A DNA stretch of 64,000 nt, taken from NCBI GenBank assembly GCA_027405735.1, contig JAPEHQ010000016.1, positions 372,001-436,000 of the forward strand. Reading direction: 5' to 3'. This document shows, piece after piece, positions 21,946 through 35,023 of the stretch. The DNA is from Mucor racemosus. Lineage: Eukaryota > Mucoromycota > Mucoromycetes > Mucorales > Mucoraceae. The translations under genes and the position numbers were made by a program. Within the stretch, counting starts at the first letter, position 1, and each line of letters opens with the position of its first letter. The notes beneath the pieces are model-generated. The model was not told the origin of the DNA. It saw nothing but the letters and a program-made list of their open reading frames with translations, and did no database searches.

Positions 21946-23540
21946 ATTTTTAATATTAATCAAGAAAAAAAGGGAAACGACGGTAAAAAACAGAACACCC
22001 CGGACTAATTTCAATTCACTTTTTTCTTCTTATTCTTCACCCGTCACAGGAGATTATTGCTATAAAAAAGAATGATGAAGTGAAACCACAATAAGCCTTC
22101 TTTTTATACAAAGAAGATTTTGCATAATGAAAGGAGAAGGGAGGAAAACACAATTGGAGATTGGTAAGAATATATTTTTCGATTGAGAATTTCACACGAC
22201 ATATTTGGTTTTAAAAATGCACACACAAATAAAAAAAAGGTATAACGATTAGGCGAAAATGTAAATATTCGGGAATGCCAATTGCGGGGAAAAAAAGAAG
22301 TAAAGTAATTGTATTTATGCAGAAGATTGAAAAATGGGTAAAATTCGTGAAACCGAACAATGGTAATCGATTACCCCTCACAATTAACTTTTTGATTGAG
22401 CATTATAAAGATATACTATACAAAATAAACAATTTGACATTATTTGCAATTTTAAGGGGTTTAAATATTTTGACAAGTCTTTATTGACACATTTTTAACT
22501 GATCTGTCGCTGATCGATATCTCTCTACAAGGTATAAAAAACTATTTTTAAATATTTATATTAGTACTTTCTTTTAAAAACAACATTCGGTAAACGTTTA
22601 AAACACTCGCTTTAGTATTTTAGTAAAAAAAAAAACTGATCTGGGGCAAAAGAATCCAACAAATTAATCCATTTTTGAAGATTTTTTCATATGCTTAAAA
22701 GCGGAGAATAGCAGATAAAGACATTATAAAATAAATAAAGACATCTGAAATAAATATTAATATTTTTGTTTTCGAAGATACGTATTTAGTGCCTGAAGAA
22801 TCACATCATTTCAAATTGTCATTCGAACCAAATTTGACACTTTTTTAATTATTAAATTGAAAATATTTATAATGTTGAGGAATTTTTCATTAAAAAATTA
22901 TTTAGTATTTTGTGTCTTTGAATGCGTAATAATATTAAGCGCTTGCATATAGATATTGTGTTCAAATACTGTCAAATATCAAATATCAAACTTCTGAACG
23001 AGACAACCTCAAAGTGAGGATGTAAACCCTTGATACCTTTTCAATTTCCGATATTACCGGACATACACGGACCGCCGGACTGTTTCCGGGAGATTATGTA
23101 TTCTTCAATTTTTTTTTAAATATATCCTTCAAATTACAGTACCTCCAACTCCAAAAATATCGGACATTAAATATTATCACTACGACGACAAGGTTTTTGG
23201 CACATACGGCAGGAATGGATCAAATTGTTTGAACTTTTCTCATTATTCTATATGCTTAATTCCAAAACAAAAAATTCTACAATACTGGAAAATAGATATA
23301 GTTTATATTTTCATTAAAAATAAAGGTACAATTAGCTATATTACGTAAGGTAAAATCCTTTGAAAGTATATATTATGAGACATTCATCATGAGCATGTAG
23401 ATTTTAATCACAATTTGCTTGGTGAATGTTATGAATAAATATACACTAACTGCTTGTAATCTGATTAATGCTGATATATGTCTTTTAAAGATGGTACTCC
23501 CGGGTTTTTTACACATATTTGTCGTATCGCAGACCCAAAT

Positions 23541-23580
23541 TAGCGTGAGTTGTAAACGCACGTTTGAGTCAGTGACGTGT
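23541..23580 (+). promoter_or_regulatory. UPR-element-like pair upstream of LHS1
   Basis: TGACGTGT at 23573-23580 matches the TGACGTG(G/A)-type element bound by XBP1/Hac1 bZIPs, and TAGCGTG at 23541-23547 is one base from the yeast UPRE core CAGCGTG. They lie about 170-210 bp upstream of the ATG of an ER chaperone, the expected target class. Inferred from motif plus context. Confidence 0.5.
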
Positions 23581-23646
23581 AGAGAATCTGGCAGTTGGCC
23601 TAAATTTGTCCAATTGTAGCTGGACAAGTTCAATGAATAACTGAAC

Positions 23647-23654
23647 TATAAAAA
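23647..23654 (+). promoter_or_regulatory. TATA box of LHS1-like gene
   Basis: TATAAAAA about 100 bp before the start codon, downstream of the UPR-type elements. Confidence 0.5.
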
Positions 23655-23749
23655 TTAAAGTATATAATGTTTGATTTGTTTCTCTATAGCTTTCTACCAC
23701 ATTCTTTTTCCACTTCCCCCCTTTTTAATCAACTTTTTAACACGTAAAA

Positions 23750-26700
23750 ATGGGATCACGTTGGCTGTGTATACTTGCTTGCACAGTTGCGTTATTATGT
23801 ACAATCGTACCTTTTGCTCACGCAGCTGTAATGTCCATTGATTATGGTACAGAATGGTTCAAAGTCGGGCTTATTAAACCTGGAATGCCTTTAGATGTTG
23901 CTTTAAACAAAGATTCCAAGAGAAAAACACAATCTGTCGTTACAATTCGTCATGGTGAACGTATTTATGGTGGCGATGCTATCAGTTTGGTAAAATTAAA
24001 TATTACTTAAACCTTAAAAAATATCAGTTCAACTAATATACAATGTTTTATAGGCTGGTAGATTTCCTCATTTGACATACTCAAACTTGAAAAGTATTAT
24101 TGGAAAGAGATACGATGATCCTCTTGCTGAAGAGTTCCGTCGTCGTTATGTTAATAATATGATTGCCGATAATGAAAGAGATATGCCTGTATTCATCCAC
24201 AACGAAACAACTCAATTATCGATTGAAGAGTTGATCGCTTACCAATTCCAAAATGCAAAGCATCAAGCTTCTGTTACTGCTGGAGAAAAAGTGAAGGATT
24301 GCGTTATTACTGTAAGTAAACAAGCGAAATATTGTGATTTATTTTGCATTTTATTTATATAATGTTTAAGGTTACACCATTTGCAAATCAATTTGAACGT
24401 CAAGCTATTCTTGATGCTGCAGAACTTGCTGGTTTAAATGTTTTGACGCTTATGCATGATGAAACTGCTGGTAAATTTTGTATCAAATTTTATATAGATA
24501 TTAGATTTTTAATGCATAGATGCTCAATTTTTAGTCGCTCTCAATTATGCTGTTAACCGTGAAATTGGTAAATCAGCCGAGAATCACGTCTTTTATGATA
24601 TGGGTGCTGGGTCTACAGTTGCTTCAATTGTTACCTTTTCAAATGTTGAGACAAAGGATGGTAAGAAAACTCGATCTGCACCTCAATTAGAGGTTAGAGG
24701 CGTTGGCTTTGACCGTACCTTGGGTGGTCATGAATTGGATGTTCGCCTTCAACAGCTCTTGGCTACTGGGTTCATGAAAACCAATGGTGATCGTGTCAGC
24801 ACAGATGTTAAATCGCATTCTGGTGCTATGACCAGATTGATGAAGGAGGCTAACAGAGTAAAGCAAATTTTAAGTGCAAATACTGAAACTATGGCCTCAG
24901 TAAGTATATCTGCAAAAATTAAGTATATATCTAGTTTGATTAATAAGCATTGTGCTATTAGATTGAAAGTCTTCACGAAGGCATTGATTTCAAGTTGAAG
25001 GTTACAAGAGCAGAGTTAGAAAGCATCTGTAAAGATTTGATTGCTCGTGTTAGAAGCCCTCTTCAAACAGCATTAGATGCTGCTAATATGACTGTGGATG
25101 ATATTCAATCTGTTGTTTTAGTTGGTGGTGGTGTCCGTGTACCATCTGTACAAAAGCAATTGATGGATCTTGTTGGAGCGTAAGTGCTATAATTGTACAT
25201 GATATGAAATGCCATTTATTCTAATTCAATATTGTCAAATTTTCAGTCAAAAGATTGCCAAGAATGTTAACGCTGATGAAGCCGCTGTTTTAGGTGCTGC
25301 TTTCCGTGGTGCTTCTCTCAGTAACCAATTTAGATTGAGTAAGCAAATCAGCATTAAGGATGTCACTCTTTTCCCTGTTGAAGTTACTTACAAGCCTGAA
25401 AACAAAGGAAAAGAAGGTAAGTTTACAAATCATTTCGGATTATTTAGTGATCTAATCTTTATATAAAGCTAAAACTGCTGTCGACACTACCATTTTCGGT
25501 AAATTTGACAACATCGGCACACGTAAGATCATGACCTTTAACCGAATCAACGACTTTGAATTCGATTTATCCTATGGAAAGGACTCTGCCGCAGGTGTTG
25601 ATGGTATTGCCAAGGTTAAGATCTCTGGTCTCACCGAAGCCATGAAGAAGCACAAGGATGATATCAAAGCATCTGAGATCCCTCCCAAGGTTAGAATTTC
25701 AATTGAATTGTCAAACTCTGGTCTTGTATCCGTACCTGAAGCTACTCTTCAAATTGGAAAGTTAACATTCAAAGGTAAATCAATGTAACAACCATAGATT
25801 GCCTTTTTGTTTATTAACCCCTTAACCTTTTAGAAAAAGTCAAATCTTTCTTTGGCAGTAAGGATTCAAAGGATACTGACGCCGAGGTAAGCTCAAGTTT
25901 TCCATAATTACATGAACAATTATTTATATATTTTGCATAGAAAAAGGATGAAGAAGCCAACCAAAAGAATGAAACAGCTAATGCTGCTGGCGCTACTGAT
26001 ACCAAGAACAATACTGCTGCCGAAGAGGCCAAAGAAAGCGTTTCAATTACCAAGGTTCCTTTGACTATTGAATTTATTCCCACTGGTCTTGCTCCACTTT
26101 CTGAGAAGGATAAAACCATTGCCAAAAAGAGGTAAGCTCAACCAAAGAAAGCTATTTCATAAATAGATGTCTAATATATTTCTATTAGAATTGCTGAATT
26201 AGATGCCTTGGATACTCGCAAGAAGCTTCGTGAAGAATCTCGCAATGCCCTTGAAACCTTTGTTTACAAAGTTCAAGATTTTTTGTATAATGATGTAGTC
26301 GAACTCGTTGCTTCTGAAAGTGATATTGAAAAGTTTAGAGAGAGACTCTCTGAAGTTTCTGACTGGATTTATGACGAAGGCGAACATGCTGATACTCCTG
26401 TTTTCACAAGCAAACTTAAAGAATTACAGTAAGTTTCAATATATGAATATACGATACTCAATATTAATTCGACCCAATTTGTATAGACTCGTCGAACAAC
26501 CCATTCAACATCGTGTAAAAGAATACAGCGAACGTGATAATAATATTAAACTTGTTGATTCTACTCTTAAACTTGCCCGTGATTTTGTCGCCAACATCAA
26601 CGAGCTCGCTGAAGATCTTCGTTATCACACCGAAGAAGAGCTTGATGGTTTATTAACTGCCGCTGAGAAGCTTGAACATTGGATGGCTGAAAAAGTAGCT

Positions 26701-26958
26701 GCTCAAAAGAAACTTGCTAATACGGAAGATCCTGTTCTTGTTACATCTAACGTTGTTGATAAAACACAAGCTGTCAAAGAACATTTGATGAAGTTGATGA
26801 GCAAGAAGAAGCCCAAGGTACCCAAGAAGGCTCCTGAAGTACCTAAAAACGATACCGAGGAAGAGAACGAAGGCTCAAAGAGCCAGCAAGAGACCGCTTC
26901 AGAAAGCAGCGAGACTCCTATTGCTACATCTGACGAACACGAACATGATGAACTCTAA
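23750..26958 (+). CDS. LHS1: ER lumenal Hsp70-family chaperone Lhs1/HYOU1 (GRP170)
   Basis: Eleven exons (23750-23989, 24054-24311, 24371-24470, 24535-24899, 24962-25179, 25247-25416, 25469-25774, 25834-25886, 25941-26131, 26189-26428, 26487-26958) give 870 residues. Acts in the ER lumen as nucleotide exchange factor for Kar2/BiP and as a holdase during import and folding. A signal peptide covers about residues 1-26 (LLCTIVPFAHAA). The ATPase domain starts VMSIDYGTEWFKVGL and includes YDMGAGSTVASIV and VVLVGGGVRVPSVQ; these are the degenerate GRP170 versions of Hsp70 motifs. The substrate domain and long C-terminal helical extension follow, interrupted by an acidic Ala/Lys-rich linker (exons 8-9). 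The protein ends in HDEL, the ER-retention signal. Length fits yeast Lhs1 (about 880). UPR-type elements upstream support stress induction. Confidence 0.95.
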
Positions 26959-27666
26959 GTCCTATGTCTACCCCATAAATTTGTACAGCGTTTCCAAATA
27001 TGTATTTTGGTTATATTAAATAAAACTTATTTCTTTGCGAACACTAGAATTATTTGTTCGCTCATCTTATTCATTAGATATATAGCATGCTTATTTATTA
27101 TTCTCTTTGTTTTGTCAAATACAGTATAGCTACAGATCCTTGCCCACTTTTAGCAACATTGCATAACATTAAACTCGTTAAACATTCTTTGAAATTGTGA
27201 GCTTCATTACAATTAATCAGTATTATGCTTCTGTTATTGTTTGTGTTGACGCAGAAAGTCATTGTCTGATGAGTACATCAATACAATCTGTTTCTCTTTC
27301 ACGATTTTAAGCTGTTGTAAATAGGCAAAATACAGTAGGCATTGAGAACGTTTTAAAAATTTGACGATAAATCATATAGATACCATCATTTGTTGATTAA
27401 ATGTTTTTTGTAGCACATCCAATTCTAAATTGATCTGCAGTTTCAAAGAAACAATTACTCTTAAATCTTGCTTAAAAAGCACTCTACAGATATTATTGTC
27501 TACAATTTGCTTTATCATCAACTGTTGACCATTTAACGAAGCATCTCATTATTCAAGAAACAGAGGCTTACGATTTTTGGTATTTTCTCGAATATATATT
27601 GATTTACTTGGAGTTATCTGAAACAATATTTTAAATTTAAAAAAATTAGATGTAGAATACATTATA
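26959..27666. other. 3' flank of LHS1, no gene recognised
   Basis: AATAAA-type signals near 27018, then AT-rich sequence with no ORF of interest before repeat G begins. Confidence 0.5.
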
Positions 27667-28325
27667 CTACAACTTTGTAAAAAGGACGTCTACTTATTGA
27701 TTTCGGTAGCGGTTATTGCCATATATGCTGGTTTTGGCTGATTTAACGCTATTTCTAATTTGAAAGGGTTTCGCTAAGCCAAAAACTCCATTTGAAAAAA
27801 GTAGGGCTTGTTTCTTACGATTTGACAGCAAATTAACAGAACATTAAAAATATCATTCTGGATACTGTTACGGCCGTAGTATATATTTCGAAACTTTCAC
27901 CTCTTTTGGATCAATATTCATTAATTGCAGACATTTTTCCAGTTGCTTTAATTTTCTTAGGCAGACGAAGATAGGTTTCATTTTGAAACTTGTGCTAAAC
28001 TATTTCAAAAACAACTATTAGCTAATAAAATCAAGATGTGTTATTTGTGTATTTACAACTCATTAAGTGAAACTTCAGAATTTAATTTCAAACCATTATT
28101 TAATTTATAAAAATTTGCAAAGAATATCTGAAACAACCCGTATAAAATAGTTTAGAAACGTACGTGTTTTCATTTCCCATTTTCACAGCAACTCGAGGAG
28201 GCTGAAACTTTTTCAATTCTGTGGATCAACAGTAGAAGCACTTATTATTATTGCAATTGGAGCTCATTTTTTGGGTCCATATTCGGCGAGCACTGGTGGT
28301 GAGTTTACTGACTGAAATGCATAAG
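27667..28325. repeat. Repeat G, copy 1, left segment
   Basis: Aligns with 46981-47535 and then with 54814 onward (shared ACAACTTTG start, GCCATATATGCT, AAAATAGTTTAGAAA and the GGAGGCT.AAACTTTTT block). Diverged, non-coding. Interrupted at 28326 by the CACTA-like element X1. A TACGGCCGTA palindrome near 27869 is absent from the other copy. Confidence 0.75.
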
Positions 28326-31300
28326 CACTACGGCTGACCTGTGCTGCACAAGATGATTTCGTTGTGTCCAGATGGGCTACACACTATAGCCTGAGCTGCT
28401 GTGCCCACTGAATATGGCTAAAAAGATAACAAGATGTACATGGGCACAACAAAAGAAACTGCACACGAGCATAACGCTAAGCCTGTATGTGCATAATTAT
28501 AGATTCTGTCCGTGTGCATGACATTAATCTCATGTGTGCATAATAGTAGAATTGCCCATAAGCATACCATTATCCCTATTTGTGCATAATAATAAAATCT
28601 GACCATGAACATAATAATGAGCTAATTGTATGGGCACAAATTGGTTTGTACACGAGCATCGTGCCGTTCTCAAAATTCCATTGCATTTTTTACTGGAATG
28701 GGTTTTTAAATTACATTTGTTTTTATTAATATAGTAGATTATAGACAATACAATTCAATTCATTGTTGTATTGCTGATGTAGAGCAATACATGCAAAAGC
28801 CAATATATTTACAATTATTATCATTTGTAAATATATTTGTAGCTATAATAATGTTTACAGCAACAATGGTCTTTGCTTGAGCATAAACTTAAATAACACT
28901 TACTGCTTAAATTTATATTCCAAGCCAAATCTAAGATTATAGATGTTACTTTATCACTCATACATTTAAGCAAATTAACCTTCTTTAAACTTACTATTTT
29001 AGTTTACAATTGTCAGCAGCTGTAAAAAGATTTGTTTTCAAGTACAGTATATACTGTATACAATCAAAACCATGGTGACTAGGCAAGACATTAGATTATT
29101 CTTTTTTTTGTTTCTATATCATTTGAAGTTTTATCACTTTCCTGGAACATTTCGTGAATTTGTAGCCAGTTATAGCTTTTCATTGAATAGATATAAATAT
29201 CATTGCCTTCGATTTGATCTGGTAATCAAGAAATATGTCCAATAATACAGTAGTAAATAATGATATTTGATCTTAAAATGCAGTTAAATGAAAATATCAG
29301 TCTCTAATATAACGACTGCTACGTATTATATTAAAAACATTAGTCCCTTATGTTAGAATGCAGATTCAGGTACAAGAAAATAATACCCGCTTGATAGTCT
29401 GATATGCCTTATCAAACGGTGAATATATCCTTGAAATATGAAAACAAAAAGAAAGTAACACACGTAGGAAAGGATTTTCAAGGCTTTACATTATTTATTG
29501 CATTTAAAGCCCTGCTAAATTGCACATTTCAGCGAATGTAAAAGCAGCATTATTACGGCGCATAAACCATAAACTAAACAAAATAATAGGCAATATCTAT
29601 TATCATAAAATATACATTTTTCTACCAGAAAAACCGTCTGTCATATCATACTGTACATTCATTAAAAAGTCGCAAAAGCGAGCCCGTAGAGCAACGCCAT
29701 AATTGAGCATAGCAAGATGGAACGGCTAAGTCTCTTATACTATGGTATATATCTAAGTTTTAAATAAAAAAGCGGGTTTTTTTAAAGCTTTTCTTATATT
29801 TAACCACGTACGGTCTGAAAATTCAGACTTTGTAACGGACATTTTTTGGGCTCATTTCATCCTTACCAACTCTCGTGATTTTGATCAAAAAACAGAAAAA
29901 CCAAATTTTGATACCAAAATCAATGTTTAAATATACTACATTGTGAGAGAAAATTGTAGGTATAGCTAATACACATCTTATAAAAGCTTAATATTAAATG
30001 TTAAGTAATGAAACTTTGTACTTTTCGCCCAAAAACGGTTTTTTGATTAAAGAATTTTCATGTAATATTTTGCAATAAAAATGTTCCTTATTTTTTATTG
30101 AGCAAATAGAGCGCTAAATTTGGTATATGTGTATATTTTTTGTTTTTATAATTGGTAATATAATTAACTCTAGATTTGCAAAATCAGAAAAAAAAATTAA
30201 AAATTGTCAAAATTGATGATCTGGACAAGAATAATTTTCTAAATTAATATTCCGCTTATAAGCCTTGTAAGTCTTAAAAATAAGAGATTTTATAATATTT
30301 GAGAACTTTTTCGAGAATTAATGATGCTATACCCACTTGATTCAAGCTTATTACTATAAATTTTTATACATGTGAATATTGTGTGGTAGTTTATTTGATG
30401 ATAATATAGCCTTAGTTTATAATTATTGCACTAGAGGTAATCTACATTGAGCTTTATTAGTTTTACCTCCTCTCCAATATCATAAACATAAACATGGCCA
30501 TCACTGGAACCTATTGCCGCCTTTTTATCCTCTTTGTCCCAAGCCCATTTATTCAATGCTTTACCAGAACCAACTTAAGTACTTACTTGCAAATGGTTCG
30601 TCGGTATTTGCATTCAAATTTCATAAAATAAATTGACTGGTTTTACCTACTACAGTAGTATCAAGCGTATTATCAGCCCGCTTCTTTATGATAAATGTCA
30701 ATATAAATCAGAAACATCCCATTGTCATTGTTATATCATTGTAAGCTATGAGAAGCTTGATTTTTAATAATACAGCAATTAAATAAAAAACAAGAGGATA
30801 CTAATAGCATATGGTGAGTATTTACCATCTAAGTAAGTTTGATAAAGTATGCTTTTAAACCCTTTTAAAAATCCTGAAGAAAACACAACGTCTTGGTCCT
30901 GTAATTTCTATCCATCAAAATGTTGCAATTTATACTACACAATGAATGCACATTTTATCTATCTTGACTATGATGTACATTGTTGGATATCAGCTTTTTA
31001 CCAGTTTTATTTTCTTTAATTTATTAATATCCAGTCATGTTGAAGGATGATTTGCAGCACTACCAAAAAAAAAGAATGAATGCTTCAAGAGTTTTCTGCA
31101 TATCAAATCATGCGATTGAGTAGCAATTATTGCACTTAATTATAATTTTTGAACTTATTGATGTTAATCAGAATTATTAGAACTTTTATTCAAAAAAAGT
31201 ACGCTATGCTTTATACATTTACATTCACCCATTCAATAAATGGCATTGCATTTATTATCCGTTATATTAATCAATCGACTTCATCTTGATTCGATACATT

Positions 31301-32570
31301 TGGCAATTAAATGCCTAAATTACACTTGAGCCACCAGGGTATCGCCACAAAAAAATTTCGTACAGGTAGACGAAGCATCACAATTTGGATCATTTTTTTT
31401 TGTGTTCATCGATCTGAGCTCTCTCTCTCACATTCATATATCTCTGCATGAACCATATTTCTGTCTGTTTAATTTAACTGAAATACATTGAACGCCAACA
31501 CCGTACTTGATAAAACGCCTTACCTTATTGCGAGTCAACACAACAACTAATTTGATGCTAGTTTAGCATCAGCAGTTGAATCAGATAAATTTGAGATTAG
31601 ATGACCCTTTTTAATAGTTTTGCATATCATGAGCTAATAATGGACCGTTTCTATAGATACGCTAAACAAGGATGGTGAGTTAACTCTTCTAATGGACGAA
31701 CGAGTCGATTAGCAGTATAAAAGAAATTAAAATCAAATAAACATAGCAATTGAATGAGCAAGAGATTATAAGCCATGTAAATTAGTATAATTGAATTGTT
31801 TCAAGCGTTTTGAGCTGAATATACCTTTATTTTTGGCCTATAAAAATTGATTTATTAGTAAAATCAATTAACAAACTAATAATTGATAATTATTATGATG
31901 TACTTTTGATAGTTGGTAGTGATATACAAGGCAAAATCTTGCTTTCTTCTTCTTGGTTAGTTGTTGGCCACTAAATAGAAACAAATGTTTTTTAGAAACT
32001 AAATAAATTACGTTAACATGAGTTTTTTATTCATCCATTCAAATCAAGTCAATAATATACATACTTTTATAATCACCAGTTTTTTAGCAGGTAGATATCA
32101 AATTTAGTCCAAAAAACCATTGATTATAACGAAGATGATGGGAAAAAATGACTAAGCCGTAGATGATTTTTTTTCGAAAAAAATAATATTATAACGCGCC
32201 CTTAACATTAACAGTTAATAATTTATTTCCAAATAAATAATAGGAAAAACATGTAATTATTGTACCTGCTGCTTGATTTCAGTTTATAAAAGATATTAAT
32301 TTTTTTGTTGTAGTTTTAAACGTAAAGAAAAGAGCTGAGGAAAGTGGGGAAGAAAAAGAAAAAATAATCCTAAATCAGTCGGTTTTGTGTGTTATAAATA
32401 GAAATTTACAAAGGCATAAATACTTTTAGTGTTGCCAAACAGGTTGTTGTCATTGTTCCCATTTGGTACCCGAAAGAAGAACATGGGCAAAACTCTTTCA
32501 AACCCCAAATTTCAAATGATTATATCTCGTCAATAAAGCAATTTTGTTGAAGAACTGATTCATTACGTAC
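28326..32570 (+). mobile_element. CACTA-like element X, copy 1 (right end lost)
   Basis: Starts CACTACGGCTGACCTGTG. The left about 350 bp hold repeated TGTGCATAAT units (near 28489, 28535, 28580) and inverse GGGCACAA copies, the subterminal-repeat pattern of CACTA/EnSpm transposons. Sequence is colinear with X2 (50192-54813) until about 32570, where the right terminus and about 0.3 kb of flanking G are missing. No ORF longer than about 72 codons, so non-autonomous. Superfamily call is inference from the CACTA terminus and subterminal repeats; the target duplication is not visible because the right end is deleted. Confidence 0.65.
30773..30780. other. Empty site for two solo LTR insertions
   Basis: CAGCAATT here is uninterrupted in X1. 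The homologous position is split by a solo LTR in X2 (duplicated CAGCA) and by a different solo LTR in X3 (duplicated CAATT), which proves both insertions. Confidence 0.85.
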
Positions 32571-32629
32571 TTATTCTCTTTTAATTGTATTCTTTTTTAA
32601 GTATTATTTATCAAATCTGAAAATATACG

Positions 32630-34645
32630 ACATATAGGGCTTTTGTTATCAATTTCTTAAGGTTGTAAAAAGTAGGTTTTAGATGGTTTTCAAATGGTTT
32701 TTAAATGGTTTTCGAATGTTTTCGCCCAATATTGAATCGAATCACGTAAAATCTTCAAAGAAAATGTATCTTCACTCTATAGGTCATTGATATCTCTCGG
32801 AAAATAGAAATACTAATACCAGAATATAAATGCACTACTGGCCAAACATTGACCAAGATTGGCCTAAAAATGATTATAAAAAATTGAGCACCTAAATTGA
32901 GGTATTAATTTTTGTATTCACAAGATAGATCCAACTAGAAGATACTCTAAATTTTTTGTCCCAGCAAAAAATATTAATTTTTCATCAAGATAATCAAAAT
33001 AATAGCTCATATTACAGCTTAAAACCTATGGCAACTGAGTTCCAAAATCGATTTACTACAAAAATGAACGAAAAATAATTCAAAAAGCAAAATAGTCCTT
33101 CGGGGCCGCACCATGTGTACTTTGGCGCATGGTGTCGTATGAGATCAGGCTGTACAGTCGAAGCATGACACTGCTCCTAGCTGTTCGGGGCTTTTTACCA
33201 ACAATCGTATTGGGTTTCCCTGAACTTGTTGCTTATTGGTCACTCTTACCCTATCTAGACTTAATAATCATCTCATGTTAGATTAAACAGGAATTTCAAC
33301 AATGCTGGTGTGTCCGCGGTTTCGGCTGGTAGGATAACCTGTGTTCCCTTTGTCCCTTTTCAAGAACCATTACCATGTCCATCTTTTCTACACATTGCTA
33401 TTATCGCGTTAAATAGGAGTTATAATATATAGTGGATAACACGTTAAAAATTAATAAAACTGCCCTACTTGGCTTAACCTTAAAAAAAAAAAAAAAAGCA
33501 AAATAGTTTAGTAGCTCATGAGATGCAAAGTAAGTAGACCTAGCATATTAAATGTTTTTTGTACAGTTTTAGATTCTGCATCCATCTATATAAAATTTAA
33601 AAAAATATTTCACGTAAAATTTTGCGTAAAATGCAATTGAAATTTTGGAAGTTTTTTGAAGATACACATCACTTTTTATAAACATATTTAAAATGTAATA
33701 AACTGAAATAATGCACAAAAAATTATCTATCGATTGAGCTATTGCAAAATTTTTTAGCTGCATTTTTCGTAGAAAAAACAAGATTTCTGTCCAATTTTCT
33801 TTCAGATTCAGAATTTGGGATGAGGGTATACAAGGGGAAAATGGAAGTTAGAAATGGAAGTACCTTTTTGTACACATTTTTGAGGATATCTCCACGAAAA
33901 ATCAATATTTTGAAAAACTTATAAATTGGGTCCGAGAGAGCTTAACGAGCTTAACGACATGAATGCAAAAAAAAATGTTGCTCAATTTAGCCAATATTTT
34001 GAAACCTACTATAGAAATGTCAAAAAAAATGAAAAAAAATAAAAGTGCTCAGATTTTTTTTATATTGAAATATGTTATAGAGCACTTCAAAACAAGTAAG
34101 TTTTATTATTAGAAAGTGTTAGTATAGCTTAATTTTTTCTAGAGATATGAAGCCTCAAAGTTTTCAATCCATTAACAGTGAAATACGCGTAAAAAATCTG
34201 AAACCTTAGCACTGAAAAATTAATACCAACTGCAAAAAATAGGATATTTCCAGATACTTGTTTTTGGATTAAAGCTGAACATCTTAGGTACATGGGCATA
34301 TAATTTTTTCTTGGTGTTATTTAGTGAAAACAAAAAGTAGAGCAGGGATGAAAAATGAGACCCAGTTTTCAAGAAAAAAGCAGTGAATTTTACGCGTTTT
34401 TGAGTCTTTCGTGAGATATAAAATAAATTTAGGGATAGGTAGCATAATGCGACCAATTTATGTCTGTTTAGTAGTGTCTAAGGTATATTCTAAAAAGTGT
34501 TTAGTATGAGGTTAGTTATAGAAAAGAGGGCACGCCCCGATTTTGAAGATAGAAAACTATGAAAATTTGAATTTTGCTCGAGCAGGTGCTTACAAAAAAT
34601 AATCACAGCAAACCAATGGTTTGTCAATTATAGGGTATAACAGAT
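32630..34645. repeat. Repeat G, copy 1, right segment
   Basis: Diverged direct copy of 55330-57758 (shared TTTTCGCCCAATATTGA, GTCAATTATAG and long AT-rich blocks). Non-coding. Carries the SINE-like insertion at 33096-33492 and lacks the two LTR insertions of copy 2. Ends near GTCAATTATAGGGTATAA. Confidence 0.8.
33096..33492 (+). mobile_element. SINE-like non-LTR retroposon with poly(A) tail
   Basis: About 397 bp flanked by a perfect 14-bp direct repeat, AAAAAGCAAAATAG (33082-33095 and 33493-33506), and ending in a run of A. Copy 2 of repeat G has the single, uninterrupted target (AAAAAGCAAAATAG near 56000). Noticeably less AT-rich than its surroundings. It starts TCCTTCGGGGCCGC; a TGGCGCATGGTG stretch (33123) and AGTCGAAGC (33156) sit at tRNA-like spacing and loosely resemble pol III A and B boxes. 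Target duplication plus poly(A) indicates L1-type reverse transcription. It could instead be a 5'-truncated LINE tail or an RNA retropseudogene. Confidence 0.8.
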
Positions 34646-35023
34646 GTAATTTTATAAAGTGAATATGATTTTTTTAATTTATTGAAAAAGAAAAGCAATT
34701 AAAGACTATGTCGAAAATACAGACATGGCGGAATGTGGAATCATTGATTTCGATCAATTCTATTTTTCTTGTTTGTAATTAAAAATTCGAATCAAGTTGC
34801 TCAAGACCAAAAACAAAGAGTTGACAAGCATTAGATTAAAGAATTTCAGTGAACCAGGAAGTTATACTCATGAGCAGTGGCTTCAAAGCATACTGTATCA
34901 TACTGGTCTTCATTTGAATCAATGCATTTAGCCAAGTAAACAGGTCACGAACTAGGACATTGTGCACTGTTGATTTACCAAGTTTATTCTTTCAAATACT
35001 CTATTTTTTTTTCAGCTTAAGAA
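34646..35023. other. 5' flank of SMU1
   Basis: No gene. A poly-T tract and CAG lie just before the SMU1 start, so a 5'-UTR intron is possible. Confidence 0.5.

Larger units (their letters stand above)
21946..23749. other. Divergent promoter region of ACOT9 and LHS1
   Basis: 1.8 kb between head-to-head genes. Contains the UPR-type elements and TATA box of the LHS1-like gene on the right. The middle (22.3-23.3 kb) is AT-rich with only short ORFs and no recognised feature. Confidence 0.55.

Noticed and set aside
28418..28748. Repeated Cys/His/Tyr-containing ORFs at the left ends of X copies (also 50084-50617, 47488-47688)
   Set aside because: They translate the TGTGCATAAT subterminal repeats; no start context, no conservation beyond the DNA.
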